Positions 26,038-33,833 of a stretch of DNA of 33,833 bases are shown piece after piece. Location of the stretch: NCBI GenBank assembly GCA_964420455.1, contig CAYQTO010000018.1:1-33833 (forward strand), in the 5' to 3' direction. Both the position numbers and the translations under genes were made by a program. Within the stretch, counting starts at the first letter, position 1. Each line of letters begins with the position of its first letter. The stretch comes from CAYQTO01 sp964420455 (GTDB taxonomy: Bacteria; Sumerlaeota; Sumerlaeia; SLMS01). Under the pieces are notes generated by a model. The model did no database searches and had not been told where the DNA came from. It saw only the letters and a list, made by a program, of their open reading frames with translations.

Positions 26038-26766
26038 ATGCTCGGACGCCTGACCCGCTTGCTTACCCCGAAGCCGGCCCCACCTCGCCTTATGCAAGTA
26101 GACGAGGCATTCCTGCTCTCGGACGAGTATGAGCGCCTTATGGCGGAAAGGCTCCCCCTCGACGGTAGCCGCGACTTGAACGAGGCTGAAAACGAGACCC
26201 GGAACTACCTTTTCCGCCATCGCCACATGAGAAACCGGCTAGGTATCTTTCGCTGGCGGGGACTTCAGGAGAATCGCGATCTCCTCCTTGGTTTGATCTC
26301 CAAGGCGAACCGCATCGTCGATTTCGGTGGAGCGGCCTGCCCCCTCGGTTTTCGCGCGGTTGTTGTGGACCATCTCCAGACCGACGCCTACGGCAAGCCG
26401 GTACCGTATCACTCCCTCGACCAATTGCCTTGGAAGGCGGATCTTGTCTTCAGCTCGCACACCCTCGAACATATACCCGATATCGAGGGAGTTCTCGCCC
26501 AACTCCGTGACGCTCTCGAGAAAGATGGCCATCTTGTTTTGCATCTCCCCGCCTACACATGTACGCGCTGGTGGCCCGGCGTTCACAAGAATTCTCGGTA
26601 CCACGATCACGTCCATACTTTTGGGCTTCGCGGAAGTCAGCCCCCACCACAAGTACCCGCCTACTGCGAGATCGATACTTTGGTCGGGCGATATTTCACA
26701 CTCGCCAAGGCGGAGTACTGCGGCGACAACAGCATCTTTATTCTTGCTGCCGCCCGGACAAGTTGA
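26038..26766 (+). CDS. Class I SAM-dependent methyltransferase
   Basis: This 242-residue protein has the Rossmann SAM-binding core from about residue 93: IVDFGGAACPLG stands for motif I, VVDHLQTD for the acidic end of strand 2, and LVFSSHTLEHIPDIEGVLAQL for the post-II region (the EHI signature is typical of small-molecule methyltransferases). HLVLHLPAY closes the core. It probably methylates a sugar or another glycan intermediate, judging from the flanking glycosyltransferase genes. GC content starts to fall here and stays low through the next gene, unlike both neighbours. No strong ribosome-binding site is seen. 117 bases separate it from the GT4 gene. Confidence 0.82.
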   Translation: MLGRLTRLLTPKPAPPRLMQVDEAFLLSDEYERLMAERLPLDGSRDLNEAENETRNYLFRHRHMRNRLGIFRWRGLQENRDLLLGLISKANRIVDFGGAACPLGFRAVVVDHLQTDAYGKPVPYHSLDQLPWKADLVFSSHTLEHIPDIEGVLAQLRDALEKDGHLVLHLPAYTCTRWWPGVHKNSRYHDHVHTFGLRGSQPPPQVPAYCEIDTLVGRYFTLAKAEYCGDNSIFILAAARTS

Positions 26767-27060
26767 GCTTGCATCCATGATCACGGAAACGACCCACATT
26801 TGGCGCTCAACGGCATTCTTGCAGGAGCCGGAATGGCCTTTCCGCATTGGGGACGAAGGGACCTCCGGGACCGATTTGGCAAGTATTCGGACCTTTGAAC
26901 GGGGCGCTCCGGGAAGTTGGCGGATCCCCTGCAAATCCGCATCACTCTTCAGGGCCTTGGAGTCCCCATCCAGCAAAAGCGGGGCGCGTGTGGTACGCAA
27001 GGCCGGAAACAAATGCGATGCTTCTTCCTGGCATCCAATTGGAAGGAGTGCGCACCGCTC
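26767..27060 (+). other. 294-base gap, possible remnant coding sequence
   Basis: The gap lies between the methyltransferase and the pyruvyl-transferase-like gene. A 96-codon ORF (26777-27067) overlaps the next start by a coupled ATGCTGA, but it is Ser-rich, lacks a ribosome-binding site and resembles nothing I know. A second frame (26767-26889) is also open. It may be the remains of a lost gene. Confidence 0.3.
27041..27048 (+). promoter_or_regulatory. Ribosome-binding site that selects start 27061
   Basis: GGAAGGAG ends 12 bases before ATG 27061. It supports this start over the longer open frame beginning at 26917, whose extra 48 residues do not resemble the family. Confidence 0.55.
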
Positions 27061-28200
27061 ATGCTGATTGTTCTTAGCGGCGCAAAGCTTAACGCGGGTG
27101 ACTACCTGATCACGGACCGGGCAAAGAAGTTACTTGAAAAGTCTGGAAAGGGTGAGGAGTTGGTGCAGTTGCCGGGGCACCTTCCGCTAAACGACCACAT
27201 GCAACTCCTCGGTCGGGCCCGTGCTCTTGTCATTCTTGGGGGTCCGGGATGCCGCCCAAACATCTACCCTCGCGTCTATCCGCTCCTGGCTTCGCTTGAT
27301 TCAATACCAATCCCCATCATCCTCTTGGGGACTGGTTGGAAAGGCATCGGGTCGCACCCAACCATCCTAGAAAGTTATCGTTTCGAGAGAATGAGCGAAA
27401 CCTTTCTTCGACGTTGCGCCTCCGCACCGTCGGGAATTGGAGTGCGTGACATGTATACCTATTCGGTCTTGAAGAGGACCGGGATCGATAGGGTTCGAAT
27501 TACCGGTTGCCCGGCCTGGTACAGCGAAGAGTATATCGGGGCTCCTTTCAACCCTCCACGAGAGATCAGGAGGATCGCCGTGTCGGCGCCATTCTCCGTT
27601 CTGGTCAGGGAGCAATTCGTCCAATTGGTGGAAAGATTGAGAGGGCTTTTCCCCACGTCAGAACTTGCGATTGTGTTCCACCAGGGTTTCGAATATCGTG
27701 GAGATAGCGGCACACCCGAAATGTTTGCCTTTCAGCGAGAAATGCGGGATCAGTTTGAGGCCCAATCCATTGTGTGCATTGATATCTCACAATCCCCCGA
27801 CATGTCCGTCTATGACACTTGTGATCTTCATCTGGGATATCGTGTCCATGCCCACATCTATCGGTTGAGTGCCAGAAAGCTGTCGTTCTTGGTCTCGGAG
27901 GATGGAAGGGGTGAAGGTGTCGATGACACTCTCAGAATCCCCAAGTTTTTGGCGTTTCTTCCGAAGGAAAGTTGGCTTGGTGGCCGAACGCCCCTCTCGT
28001 TGATTCCGAAGCCCGCTCGGGCACCAAATTACGAGCTCAATCGGTCCCTTACGGATGAGATCACTCAAGCCCTCTTGAAGGAAATGGAGCATGGTTTCCC
28101 CTCCTTCCATGGTTTTCCTGCCATCATCGATCATTACTATGGCCAAATGCGCAGCTTCCTTTCGGATCTGTTTCATTGCGATTGCGGCCATGGAAGTTAG
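27061..28200 (+). CDS. Polysaccharide pyruvyl-transferase-like protein
   Basis: This protein is 379 residues long from ATG 27061. The N-terminus LIVLSGAKLNAGDYLITDRA and the later CDLHLGYRVHAHIYRLS (from about residue 255) are typical of the PS_pyruv_trans family, which adds a pyruvate ketal to sugars from PEP or acts as a related GT-B-like transferase. LVILGGPGCRPN and ISAPFSVL-type strands fit the two Rossmann-like halves. In a glycan cluster the likely role is decoration of a repeat unit; the substrate is unknown. The gene averages only about 50% GC by eye against roughly 65% for the neighbours, which suggests recent acquisition, as is common for polysaccharide loci. Confidence 0.75.
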   Translation: MLIVLSGAKLNAGDYLITDRAKKLLEKSGKGEELVQLPGHLPLNDHMQLLGRARALVILGGPGCRPNIYPRVYPLLASLDSIPIPIILLGTGWKGIGSHPTILESYRFERMSETFLRRCASAPSGIGVRDMYTYSVLKRTGIDRVRITGCPAWYSEEYIGAPFNPPREIRRIAVSAPFSVLVREQFVQLVERLRGLFPTSELAIVFHQGFEYRGDSGTPEMFAFQREMRDQFEAQSIVCIDISQSPDMSVYDTCDLHLGYRVHAHIYRLSARKLSFLVSEDGRGEGVDDTLRIPKFLAFLPKESWLGGRTPLSLIPKPARAPNYELNRSLTDEITQALLKEMEHGFPSFHGFPAIIDHYYGQMRSFLSDLFHCDCGHGS

Positions 28201-28262
28201 TGCCCCTATGGGCGAGTGGAAATGTTTGGGATCGATGCGCAGAATCGCGAAAAGGCCCAGCA

Positions 28263-29744
28263 ATGACCAACCGTGCGCAAATCGCTGAATCCCTCGGCGA
28301 GTACGAGGAAACCCACCCGGTGGATGAGTGGGCTGTTGCCGGGCTGAGTGCTTGGCCATCGCTTCGGCTCCGGACTGGGCTCTCCGTCCTGCAGCGTAAA
28401 ACAACCAGCCCACTCCCACCCCTTGGCGCCAGACTCCGTGCCCGGTGCCGTGCTGCCGGCCGCCTTGCTCGCACCTTGTATGCAGCGCCGCCACGACCTT
28501 CCGCCGTCGTCCTCCTCGGGCGAAGTGCACGCAACATCTCCATCGGTGCCGCCGCTCACAATGCCATCCTGGATCCCCTCGTCGACATGCTCCACGCACG
28601 TGGGATAGGCCAATGCCTTTGGGAAACGGGGGCACCTACACGTGGCCGCGTTCATCCTGTCTTCGCCATTGACGCTTGGATGGAAAGGGCCTGGCTGCTC
28701 CGGCGCGTCCGCGGCCTTCCCCTACTGGAGACGGAGCCGGATTGGTTTTCCCCCTATTGCCGTTGGGCGAAGAGTCGCCTCGGGATTGACCTTCCTCCGT
28801 GGAGCCACTGGTCCGATTTCTTCCGCTACCTGGCTTGTATGGCGGATGCGATGGAAGGTCTCCTCGCCGGGACGCGGCTCCTTCTTGTCGACTGCTGGTA
28901 CTCGCGCGAAGGCTGGGCGGCAATTCATGCCGCGCGGAGGCTCGGGATCCTGACGGTGGACATTCAGCATGGCCTCCAGGGCCCGGGGCATTTTGCCTAC
29001 GCGCAGTGGCGCCGCCGCCCGGAAAAGGGCGTCTATACAACGATGCCTGACGCCTGGTGGGTCTGGGGGAAAGACGACTCGGAAAACCTGGTTGAGGCGA
29101 ACGGGTTTCCCATCGGCCCGGCGGGAATTCACCTTGGTGGCCATCCATGGCTGAACCGTTGGCGCGCAGCGGAAGGATGGGCCGAGGGGGAAAGGGCCGT
29201 TGGTGAGGCGCAACACCTCCGTGGGGAGGCCTCCCGCGCGCTCCTCGTCACCCTCCAGCGCGACGTACCCTTCGCGGATATCCTCGAACCACTGCTTCGC
29301 CAGGCGCCCCGCGACTGGATGTGGTGGGTCCGCCTCCATCCGGCGATGGGGGATCAGGAACGCGCGGTCGCGCACGCCCTTCAGACGGTGGCCAAGCCGG
29401 GACGTCTTCATGTCGCCGACGCCACCCGCCTGCCGCTCTATGCCCTCATGAAGACCGCCGACGCGCATCTCACCTGGTGGTCGACCTGTGCTCACGAGGC
29501 GCTCGCCTTCGGGCTTCCCACGATTCTTCTCCACGAAAATGGCGCCGATGCATTCCAGCGCCATGTGCGGGAGGACACGATGAGGTTCTCTCGCGAACCG
29601 GGGACGATTCTTCAGGCCGTTGATGAACTGGTCGCACGCGACCGTTCGGTCTTCGGGCAGGCCGCAGCGCCCCACTTTGCCCCCCCCGGCGCAGCCGACC
29701 GTGCCATCGATGATCTGCTTAACCGTGCGGGAATCCTCCGGTGA
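28263..29744 (+). CDS. GT-B-like glycan biosynthesis protein (capsule/LPS type)
   Basis: This protein is 493 residues long from ATG 28263, which has AAAAGG eight bases upstream; the frame is open to 28176. The N-terminal half contains LLLVDCWYSREGWAAIHAARR and TVDIQHGLQGPGHFAYAQW. The C-terminal half contains WVRLHPAM and TWWSTCAHEALAFGLPTILL. QHG in the middle and a His-Pro followed by an S-x-x-x-EAL segment are features of GT-B proteins such as the CDP-glycerol glycerophosphotransferase and capsule transferase groups. I cannot name the sugar. A C8 tract lies near the 3' end (29680-29687, Pro-Pro). The stop overlaps the start of the flippase gene (GTGA at 29741-29744), so the two are translationally coupled and probably act on the same glycan. 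Confidence 0.6.
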   Translation: MTNRAQIAESLGEYEETHPVDEWAVAGLSAWPSLRLRTGLSVLQRKTTSPLPPLGARLRARCRAAGRLARTLYAAPPRPSAVVLLGRSARNISIGAAAHNAILDPLVDMLHARGIGQCLWETGAPTRGRVHPVFAIDAWMERAWLLRRVRGLPLLETEPDWFSPYCRWAKSRLGIDLPPWSHWSDFFRYLACMADAMEGLLAGTRLLLVDCWYSREGWAAIHAARRLGILTVDIQHGLQGPGHFAYAQWRRRPEKGVYTTMPDAWWVWGKDDSENLVEANGFPIGPAGIHLGGHPWLNRWRAAEGWAEGERAVGEAQHLRGEASRALLVTLQRDVPFADILEPLLRQAPRDWMWWVRLHPAMGDQERAVAHALQTVAKPGRLHVADATRLPLYALMKTADAHLTWWSTCAHEALAFGLPTILLHENGADAFQRHVREDTMRFSREPGTILQAVDELVARDRSVFGQAAAPHFAPPGAADRAIDDLLNRAGILR

Positions 29745-31237
29745 TCCGCCCTGCCGAAAGGGGATCACCCCTCACCGCGAAGTTGATGTCGCATGGCGCT
29801 GTCTATACAGGATCGCGATTGTCCACCCTGCTCATCGGATTCCTGTTCATTCCGTTATATACACGCGTGATCGGCTCTGAAGGCTACGGCCTTGTGACGC
29901 TCCTTGCCCCCATCAAGGAGATCCTTGCCATGCTCCTCCTGCAAGGGATGGTCGGATCGATCTTTCGATTGCGATATGACTACACCGGGGCGGACCGGCG
30001 CTCTCTTGAAACGACGATCGTCTGGTATGTGGCCTTCTCCGTGATCGTGATCGGAGGTCTCCTTGCTCTCTTCGGGAAGCCGCTCTTCGCTGTCATCCTG
30101 CCGAATGTGCCGTTTTCGCCCTTCATCCTGCTGACGATCGGGGGTGCGGCGTTTGTGACATTCGGCCAGCTCGCGCAACGCAAGCTGCAGGCGGACCAGC
30201 GACCTTTTGCCTTCGGTGTGCTCATGCTCACGGCCGCGGCCCTCCAACTGGCGCTGATTCCCTTTTTTCTACTCGTGCTTCAGCGCGGAGCCCTTGGCCA
30301 AGTCGAGGCGGTCACCCTTGCCAGCGCAATCACAGGACTCCTCGCGCTGGTTTTCCTTCGTCCTTTCGGCCCCCACTTCATCGATGGGCCAAAGCTCCGC
30401 GCCGCCTTGTCCTATGGCTGGCGCATCCAACCCCACATCGTTGTCGTCCGCATCAACCGTTACCTCGATCGCGTCCTCATCAACGTTTTCCTCGGGCTCG
30501 GTGCCACAGGTGTCTATACACTTGGTTCCAATGTGGCGGGGCTTCTGGGCGTTGTAACGTTGTCGCTGAACCAGGCCTACGCACCACTCTTTGTCGAAGC
30601 GATGAAGAAGGCCGAGATTGCGGGAGGCGAAGCGGCGCGCCGTCTTCGGCGGGAAGTCACCTGGACCGCCATGCGCGTGGTCACGCTCGTAGGCGTGTGT
30701 GCGGTTCTCGGTTCCTCCATCGCCCGCGAGGCATTAGCCCTTCTTGCCACCGAGGAATTTGCCCGCTCGTGGACCATCGTCGCACCCGCCTCCGCCAGCT
30801 TCATCTTCGCCGCCTGCTACCAGGTCTTCGCCCAGGCACTCACCTACGACAAGGCCCGGGTCCATTTGCTCGTGGTCGTGAGCGCTGCCGGCCTTGCCCT
30901 GAACTTCGCCCTCGCTGTTTGGTTGCTTCCCCGTTACGGCCTGATGGGGGGCGTTGCTGCATCCTCGCTGGCCTCGGCGGCGATGGCGCTCCTTGTACTG
31001 TGGGTCGGCCAGCGCTTCATGCCACTTCCTTATCCTGCTGTGCGATGGCTGCTCCTGATCGGATCCTTGATTGTCACGCTTGGTGCCATTTGGGCGGTCG
31101 ATGCGCTTTCCCTGAACCCGTTCGCAGCGCTGCCGGCAAAGGCCGTCCTCGCCATCGCTGGCCTCTCACTCGCCTGGAGTTGCAACGGCCTCACGATCCG
31201 GGATTTTCGTAATCTCCGCGGCCTGATTCCCCTCTAG
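29741..31237 (+). CDS. Wzx-type oligosaccharide flippase
   Basis: This 498-residue polytopic inner-membrane protein has about 12-14 hydrophobic helices. It resembles the polysaccharide biosynthesis (Wzx/RfbX) branch of the MOP exporter superfamily. The N-terminus LSTLLIGFLFIPLYTRVIGSEGYG is characteristic, as is the central RINRYLDRVLINVFLGLGATGVYTLG. It would flip a lipid-linked repeat unit from cytoplasm to periplasm. The GTG start is embedded in the stop of the preceding gene (GTGA). Its own stop shares CTAG with the stop of the opposing neuB gene. No polymerase (Wzy) or chain-length gene is visible, so assembly genes must lie elsewhere. Confidence 0.9.
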   Translation: MIRPAERGSPLTAKLMSHGAVYTGSRLSTLLIGFLFIPLYTRVIGSEGYGLVTLLAPIKEILAMLLLQGMVGSIFRLRYDYTGADRRSLETTIVWYVAFSVIVIGGLLALFGKPLFAVILPNVPFSPFILLTIGGAAFVTFGQLAQRKLQADQRPFAFGVLMLTAAALQLALIPFFLLVLQRGALGQVEAVTLASAITGLLALVFLRPFGPHFIDGPKLRAALSYGWRIQPHIVVVRINRYLDRVLINVFLGLGATGVYTLGSNVAGLLGVVTLSLNQAYAPLFVEAMKKAEIAGGEAARRLRREVTWTAMRVVTLVGVCAVLGSSIAREALALLATEEFARSWTIVAPASASFIFAACYQVFAQALTYDKARVHLLVVVSAAGLALNFALAVWLLPRYGLMGGVAASSLASAAMALLVLWVGQRFMPLPYPAVRWLLLIGSLIVTLGAIWAVDALSLNPFAALPAKAVLAIAGLSLAWSCNGLTIRDFRNLRGLIPL

Positions 31238-32289
31238 TCGAAGAACATGTCCCACTGCAGGATCTGGTCGCCCCGAACGGCGGTGCGGATCCGTCGTCCA
31301 ACAAGTAGGTCCGCAAAGCGCGGTTCGATCCCCGTACCCGGCCGCTTCGCCATCAGGTCCGCTTCTCCGATGACCTCGCCCGGTGCCAGGTCCCGCGTGG
31401 CAACCAGGCTCCGCCGGGCGTACCTGCGGGCGCCTTCCTCGCAAGGCAACACCTCCTTGCGACGTTCGCCCATCATTGCCTGTATAGACGCCACCCGTTC
31501 CAGGAATGCCCGGACGTCGTCCGGGTCCATTGCATGGTAGTGGTCGTTGCCCGGCAATGTCTTATCCAGGGTGTAGTGCTTTTCCAGAATGTCCGCGCCA
31601 AGCATCCATGCCCCAAGGAGGCTCAGGCATTCGTGACGCGGTGGCACGTGGTCCGACCAGCCAATGGTCACGTCTGGAAAGACATCCGCGAGATAGGAAA
31701 TCGCCTGGAGATTCGCGTGCTCCGGGGCGGTGGGATACTCAAGAACGCAGTGAAGAAGGCACAACTGCGTTGTGCCCGCCTCGCGGAGGACGCGGACCGC
31801 CTCCTCGATTTCCGAGAGATGGCTGGCGCCCGTGGAGAGTAGAACGGGTTTTCCCTTGGATGCGATCCGCTGAAGGAAGCCCGTGTTGGTCAGGTCCGCA
31901 CTTGCCACTTTGTAAATCGGCATATGTGCGTCGAGGAAGTCGATAAAGTGGGCGTCGAATGGTGTGGAGCAGAAGACGATGCCCTTCTCGCGGCATCGCC
32001 CGGCCATGGCCGCATACTGCTCGTCACCAAAGCTGTCGTGCTGCTTGAAGAGGGCGAACTGGCTGTCGGCGGGTTCCTTCGTGCGATCCCAGTAGGCGGG
32101 ACTCTCGCGACTCGCGAGGGTTTCCGCCTTGTAGCTCTGGAACTTTATCATGTCGGCGCCCGCCTCGGCCGCGGCGTCGATCATCTCGAACGCCGTATCG
32201 AGCGAGCCCTCGTGATTCACGCCGGCCTCGAGGATCAGATAGGGCCGTTTGCGGGTGATGGGCACTCCGGCTATCTGCGGGATCCTCAT
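31234..32289 (-). CDS. neuB: N-acetylneuraminate (nonulosonate) synthase
   Basis: This 351-residue cytoplasmic enzyme condenses phosphoenolpyruvate with a six-carbon amino sugar to make a nine-carbon sialic-acid-like acid. The N-terminal TIM barrel shows MIKFQSYKAETL, FCSTPFD, YKVASADLTN, LLSTGAS, LLHCVLEYPT, TIGWSDH and ILEKHYTLDKTLPGNDH; the two His-containing segments supply metal ligands. The C-terminal SAF/antifreeze-like domain (about residues 285-350) starts near SLVATRDLAPGEVI. Sequence alone does not separate NeuB from LegI or PseI; the PseG-like partner next door points to a pseudaminic- or legionaminic-type sugar. The start overlaps the upstream gene's stop by four bases (ATGA on the minus strand), indicating an operon. 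Confidence 0.9.
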   Translation of the reverse strand: MRIPQIAGVPITRKRPYLILEAGVNHEGSLDTAFEMIDAAAEAGADMIKFQSYKAETLASRESPAYWDRTKEPADSQFALFKQHDSFGDEQYAAMAGRCREKGIVFCSTPFDAHFIDFLDAHMPIYKVASADLTNTGFLQRIASKGKPVLLSTGASHLSEIEEAVRVLREAGTTQLCLLHCVLEYPTAPEHANLQAISYLADVFPDVTIGWSDHVPPRHECLSLLGAWMLGADILEKHYTLDKTLPGNDHYHAMDPDDVRAFLERVASIQAMMGERRKEVLPCEEGARRYARRSLVATRDLAPGEVIGEADLMAKRPGTGIEPRFADLLVGRRIRTAVRGDQILQWDMFFD

Positions 32290-33833
32290 GGTTCCCTCCT
32301 TTCCGTCTGCCGGCTCGTAAGCACCTCCCGGAGGACGCCGAGCACGCGGTCAACCCCTGATCGTATATCTGCACCGAGGAGGGCCTCGCGCATCGCCTCT
32401 CGCGTCGCCCCATCCATGAGAAGCATTCTCAGTTCCCTGTGAAAGGTGTCCGCGTCAACCTCCGTGCCGCGCCCGAGGAATCGCACTCCCGGCGACGTCG
32501 AGGCAAAGGTGTGGGTCATCTCACGCTCGTTCTGCGCAAGGATTACCATCGGCACGCCCAGGCTCGCCAATTCAAACACTGTCCGCCCTGCGCTTGTCAC
32601 CGCCACATCGGCTCGAGCCATGTAGCGGCTGATGATCGGTGTATCAATGACCACCTCCACAGGGTGTCTCGCTCCGGTGGCGGCCCGCTGCAATTCCTCC
32701 CTCTCCACAAACCCAAGCCCTGCCACCACGGTGATGCGAAAATCCCCTGACATCGCGTCGAGCCATCCGAGCGTTCGTGTTGTCAATCGGCTGGGATCTG
32801 TCCCGCCGAACAGTACCAAAACCTCCTCAACGGTCTCCCGCTGCGGCTTCGGCCGCACCGAGAAGAACTCGTCGCGTAGGCAGCAATAAGCCACTCCGTT
32901 GTACGCACGGCCATCCGAACGCGGGTGCGCCGCGTACATTTCGTTGATGACCGCGTCGCACAGGAGCGATCCCGGGCCAAGGTCCTCGAAGTTGACCGTA
33001 CGGACGCCCGCTTCCGCCAGGCTCGTTATTAGCCGCTCGTCCGTGTCCAGCACGTCGTTCACGACGAGGTCCGGCGAATCCCCGCACAGGAAGGCCAACT
33101 CCTCCCCGGGCGCAACGACATCCACCCCGTGATGACGCCCGCTGATGAGCTCGACTGCAAGCCGCGAGGCGCTGTTGCAGAGGAACCGCACGTCGTGGTC
33201 GATCAGGCGGTCGGCGAGCGTCAACGCCCGGTGCACATGACCGAGCCCGACAGAGCGGTCACCGATCACGTGGAAACAAACGCGCCGCCGCTCCAGCGAT
33301 TTTTCCGCCATCCACCAATCATAGGCATCGTCTATATCGATCGCTTCCCGTTTGCCCACCTCCACCACGCCGACGCGCTCCCCAAAGCGGGATCCCCGCT
33401 CCCGCAAGCTGGCCATGCTGCACACCACCACGCCGCCCGTTTCCTTTAGGTAGGGAGGCAGCCATTGGCGGTTCAGCCGTTCTGTATAGACAGGGATCAT
33501 CTTGCCATCGGGATTTCGGGTCCATGCCAGACCGGGATCGTTGACGACGGTCAGCACGGTGTCGAGGCCCTCGCCGACACATTTCTCCACCGCCGAGTCG
33601 ATCGTTTCCGGCCGCGTGAGGGGACACGTCGCCTGGAGCGTCACGACCAGCCCTACCTCCATGCCCGCCCCCGCCAAGCGTCCCACCGCGTCCGTGATCA
33701 CCGCGTCGAGGCCCACCGCGTCCCCTGCGAGCTCGGGGGGCCGTGCCATCACTTCAGCCCCGAACCGTCGGGCGATCTCCGCCAATTCGTCGTCGTCCGT
33801 ACTGACAATCACCCGGCTGATAGACTGCGCCGC
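32286..33833 (-). CDS. NeuA-like cytidylyltransferase fused to PseG-like hydrolase, N-terminus outside window
   Basis: The frame is open to the window edge; 515 residues are visible. The first 185 or so belong to a CMP-nonulosonate synthetase (NeuA/PseF/LegF): RVIVSTDDDELAEIARRFGAEV, LQATCPLTRPETID and AIDIDDAYDWWMAE. The missing N-terminus should carry the nucleotide-binding ARGGS-type loop. The remaining 320 residues are PseG-like, a GT-B-fold UDP-sugar hydrolase, with GLGHVHRALTLADRL, LVLFGGTDPSRLT and TSAGRTVFELASLGVPMVIL. Thus one polypeptide carries the hydrolysis and the CMP-activation steps on either side of the NeuB step. It overlaps neuB by four bases. Together they form the core of a pseudaminic- or legionaminic-type pathway for decorating surface glycans or proteins. 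Confidence 0.88.
   Translation of the reverse strand, partial: AAQSISRVIVSTDDDELAEIARRFGAEVMARPPELAGDAVGLDAVITDAVGRLAGAGMEVGLVVTLQATCPLTRPETIDSAVEKCVGEGLDTVLTVVNDPGLAWTRNPDGKMIPVYTERLNRQWLPPYLKETGGVVVCSMASLRERGSRFGERVGVVEVGKREAIDIDDAYDWWMAEKSLERRRVCFHVIGDRSVGLGHVHRALTLADRLIDHDVRFLCNSASRLAVELISGRHHGVDVVAPGEELAFLCGDSPDLVVNDVLDTDERLITSLAEAGVRTVNFEDLGPGSLLCDAVINEMYAAHPRSDGRAYNGVAYCCLRDEFFSVRPKPQRETVEEVLVLFGGTDPSRLTTRTLGWLDAMSGDFRITVVAGLGFVEREELQRAATGARHPVEVVIDTPIISRYMARADVAVTSAGRTVFELASLGVPMVILAQNEREMTHTFASTSPGVRFLGRGTEVDADTFHRELRMLLMDGATREAMREALLGADIRSGVDRVLGVLREVLTSRQTERREP

Larger units (their letters stand above)
11605..33491. repeat. Iterated octamer GTCTATAC/GTATAGAC, 15 copies
   Basis: GTATAGAC starts at 11605, 12091, 13351, 13516, 16786, 22948, 31482 and 33484. 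GTCTATAC starts at 14361, 15237, 19072, 24082, 29031, 29801 and 30512. Base composition predicts well under one copy in the whole window. All are inside genes. Twelve encode Val-Tyr-Thr. Two lie antisense, encoding Arg-Ile-Asp with the rare ATA codon. One is in another phase (Ser-Ile-Gln, again ATA). None occurs before 11605. Confidence 0.75.

Noticed and set aside
26777..27067. A 96-codon ORF with ATGCTGA overlap to the next gene
   Set aside because: No ribosome-binding site and no recognisable similarity; Ser-rich. Kept only as a possible remnant within the gap entry.
1..33833. CRISPR arrays, tRNA/rRNA genes, insertion sequences, att sites
   Set aside because: No regularly spaced repeats, cloverleaf-like sequences with conserved T-loop, transposase-like ORFs or terminal inverted repeats were found by reading. 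The GTCTATAC copies are irregularly spaced within genes and are not a CRISPR.

Overview
The window is a GC-rich (roughly 60-65% by eye) bacterial chromosome segment with about 18 genes and no rRNA, tRNA, CRISPR array or insertion sequence that I could see. It looks like an uncultured, Gram-negative-type bacterium. The pseudopilin (FTLIELL.. followed by AAIAVPNFLEAQ), the very large secreted repeat proteins and the glycan cluster resemble genes from Sumerlaeota, Hydrogenedentota and other PVC/FCB-type lineages. That placement is an inference and no marker gene here proves it.

Layout. (1) 1-8290 (+): the COG4196/COG2307/COG2308 peptide-ligase cluster. It contains a DUF2126 protein cut by the window edge, a fused circularly permuted ATP-grasp/alpha-E protein, a transglutaminase-like protein, and then the same ATP-grasp and alpha-E modules again as two separate overlapping genes. 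(2) 8278-11063 (-): a remnant of an HNH-type restriction endonuclease, a PstS-like periplasmic binding protein with an extra C-terminal region, and an MBL-fold hydrolase. (3) 11229-17774 (-): a 2181-residue secreted protein with DUF11-like repeats, an LruC-type region and an FG-GAP propeller. (4) 18145-19638 (+): a type IV pilin-like pseudopilin behind a near-perfect sigma-54 promoter, followed after 33 bp by a DTE-type proton-pumping rhodopsin. (5) 19728-23348 (-): a 1206-residue secreted protein with RTX-like repeats near its C-terminus. (6) 23734-31237 (+): a surface glycan cluster with a GT2, a GT4, a methyltransferase, a pyruvyl-transferase-like protein, a GT-B-like protein and a Wzx-type flippase. 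(7) 31234-33833 (-): neuB and a NeuA-PseG fusion (cut by the window edge) for a nonulosonic (sialic-acid-like) sugar.

How it fits together. Regions 3 to 7 look like a cell-surface and exopolysaccharide neighbourhood. The flippase cluster and the nonulosonate genes converge on a shared CTAG stop. The two giant secreted proteins flank the pilin-rhodopsin pair and, although otherwise unrelated, end in the same short motif (PT-x-V-[DE]-x-WM-x-F). This is a candidate for an undescribed C-terminal sorting tag. A second signal crosses gene boundaries: the octamer GTCTATAC (or its complement) occurs 15 times from 11.6 kb onward and never before. It is mostly, but not only, used to encode Val-Tyr-Thr.

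The most interesting leads are the shared C-terminal tag, the sigma-54/pilin/rhodopsin unit, the octamer, and the homopolymer tracts in glycosyltransferase genes.
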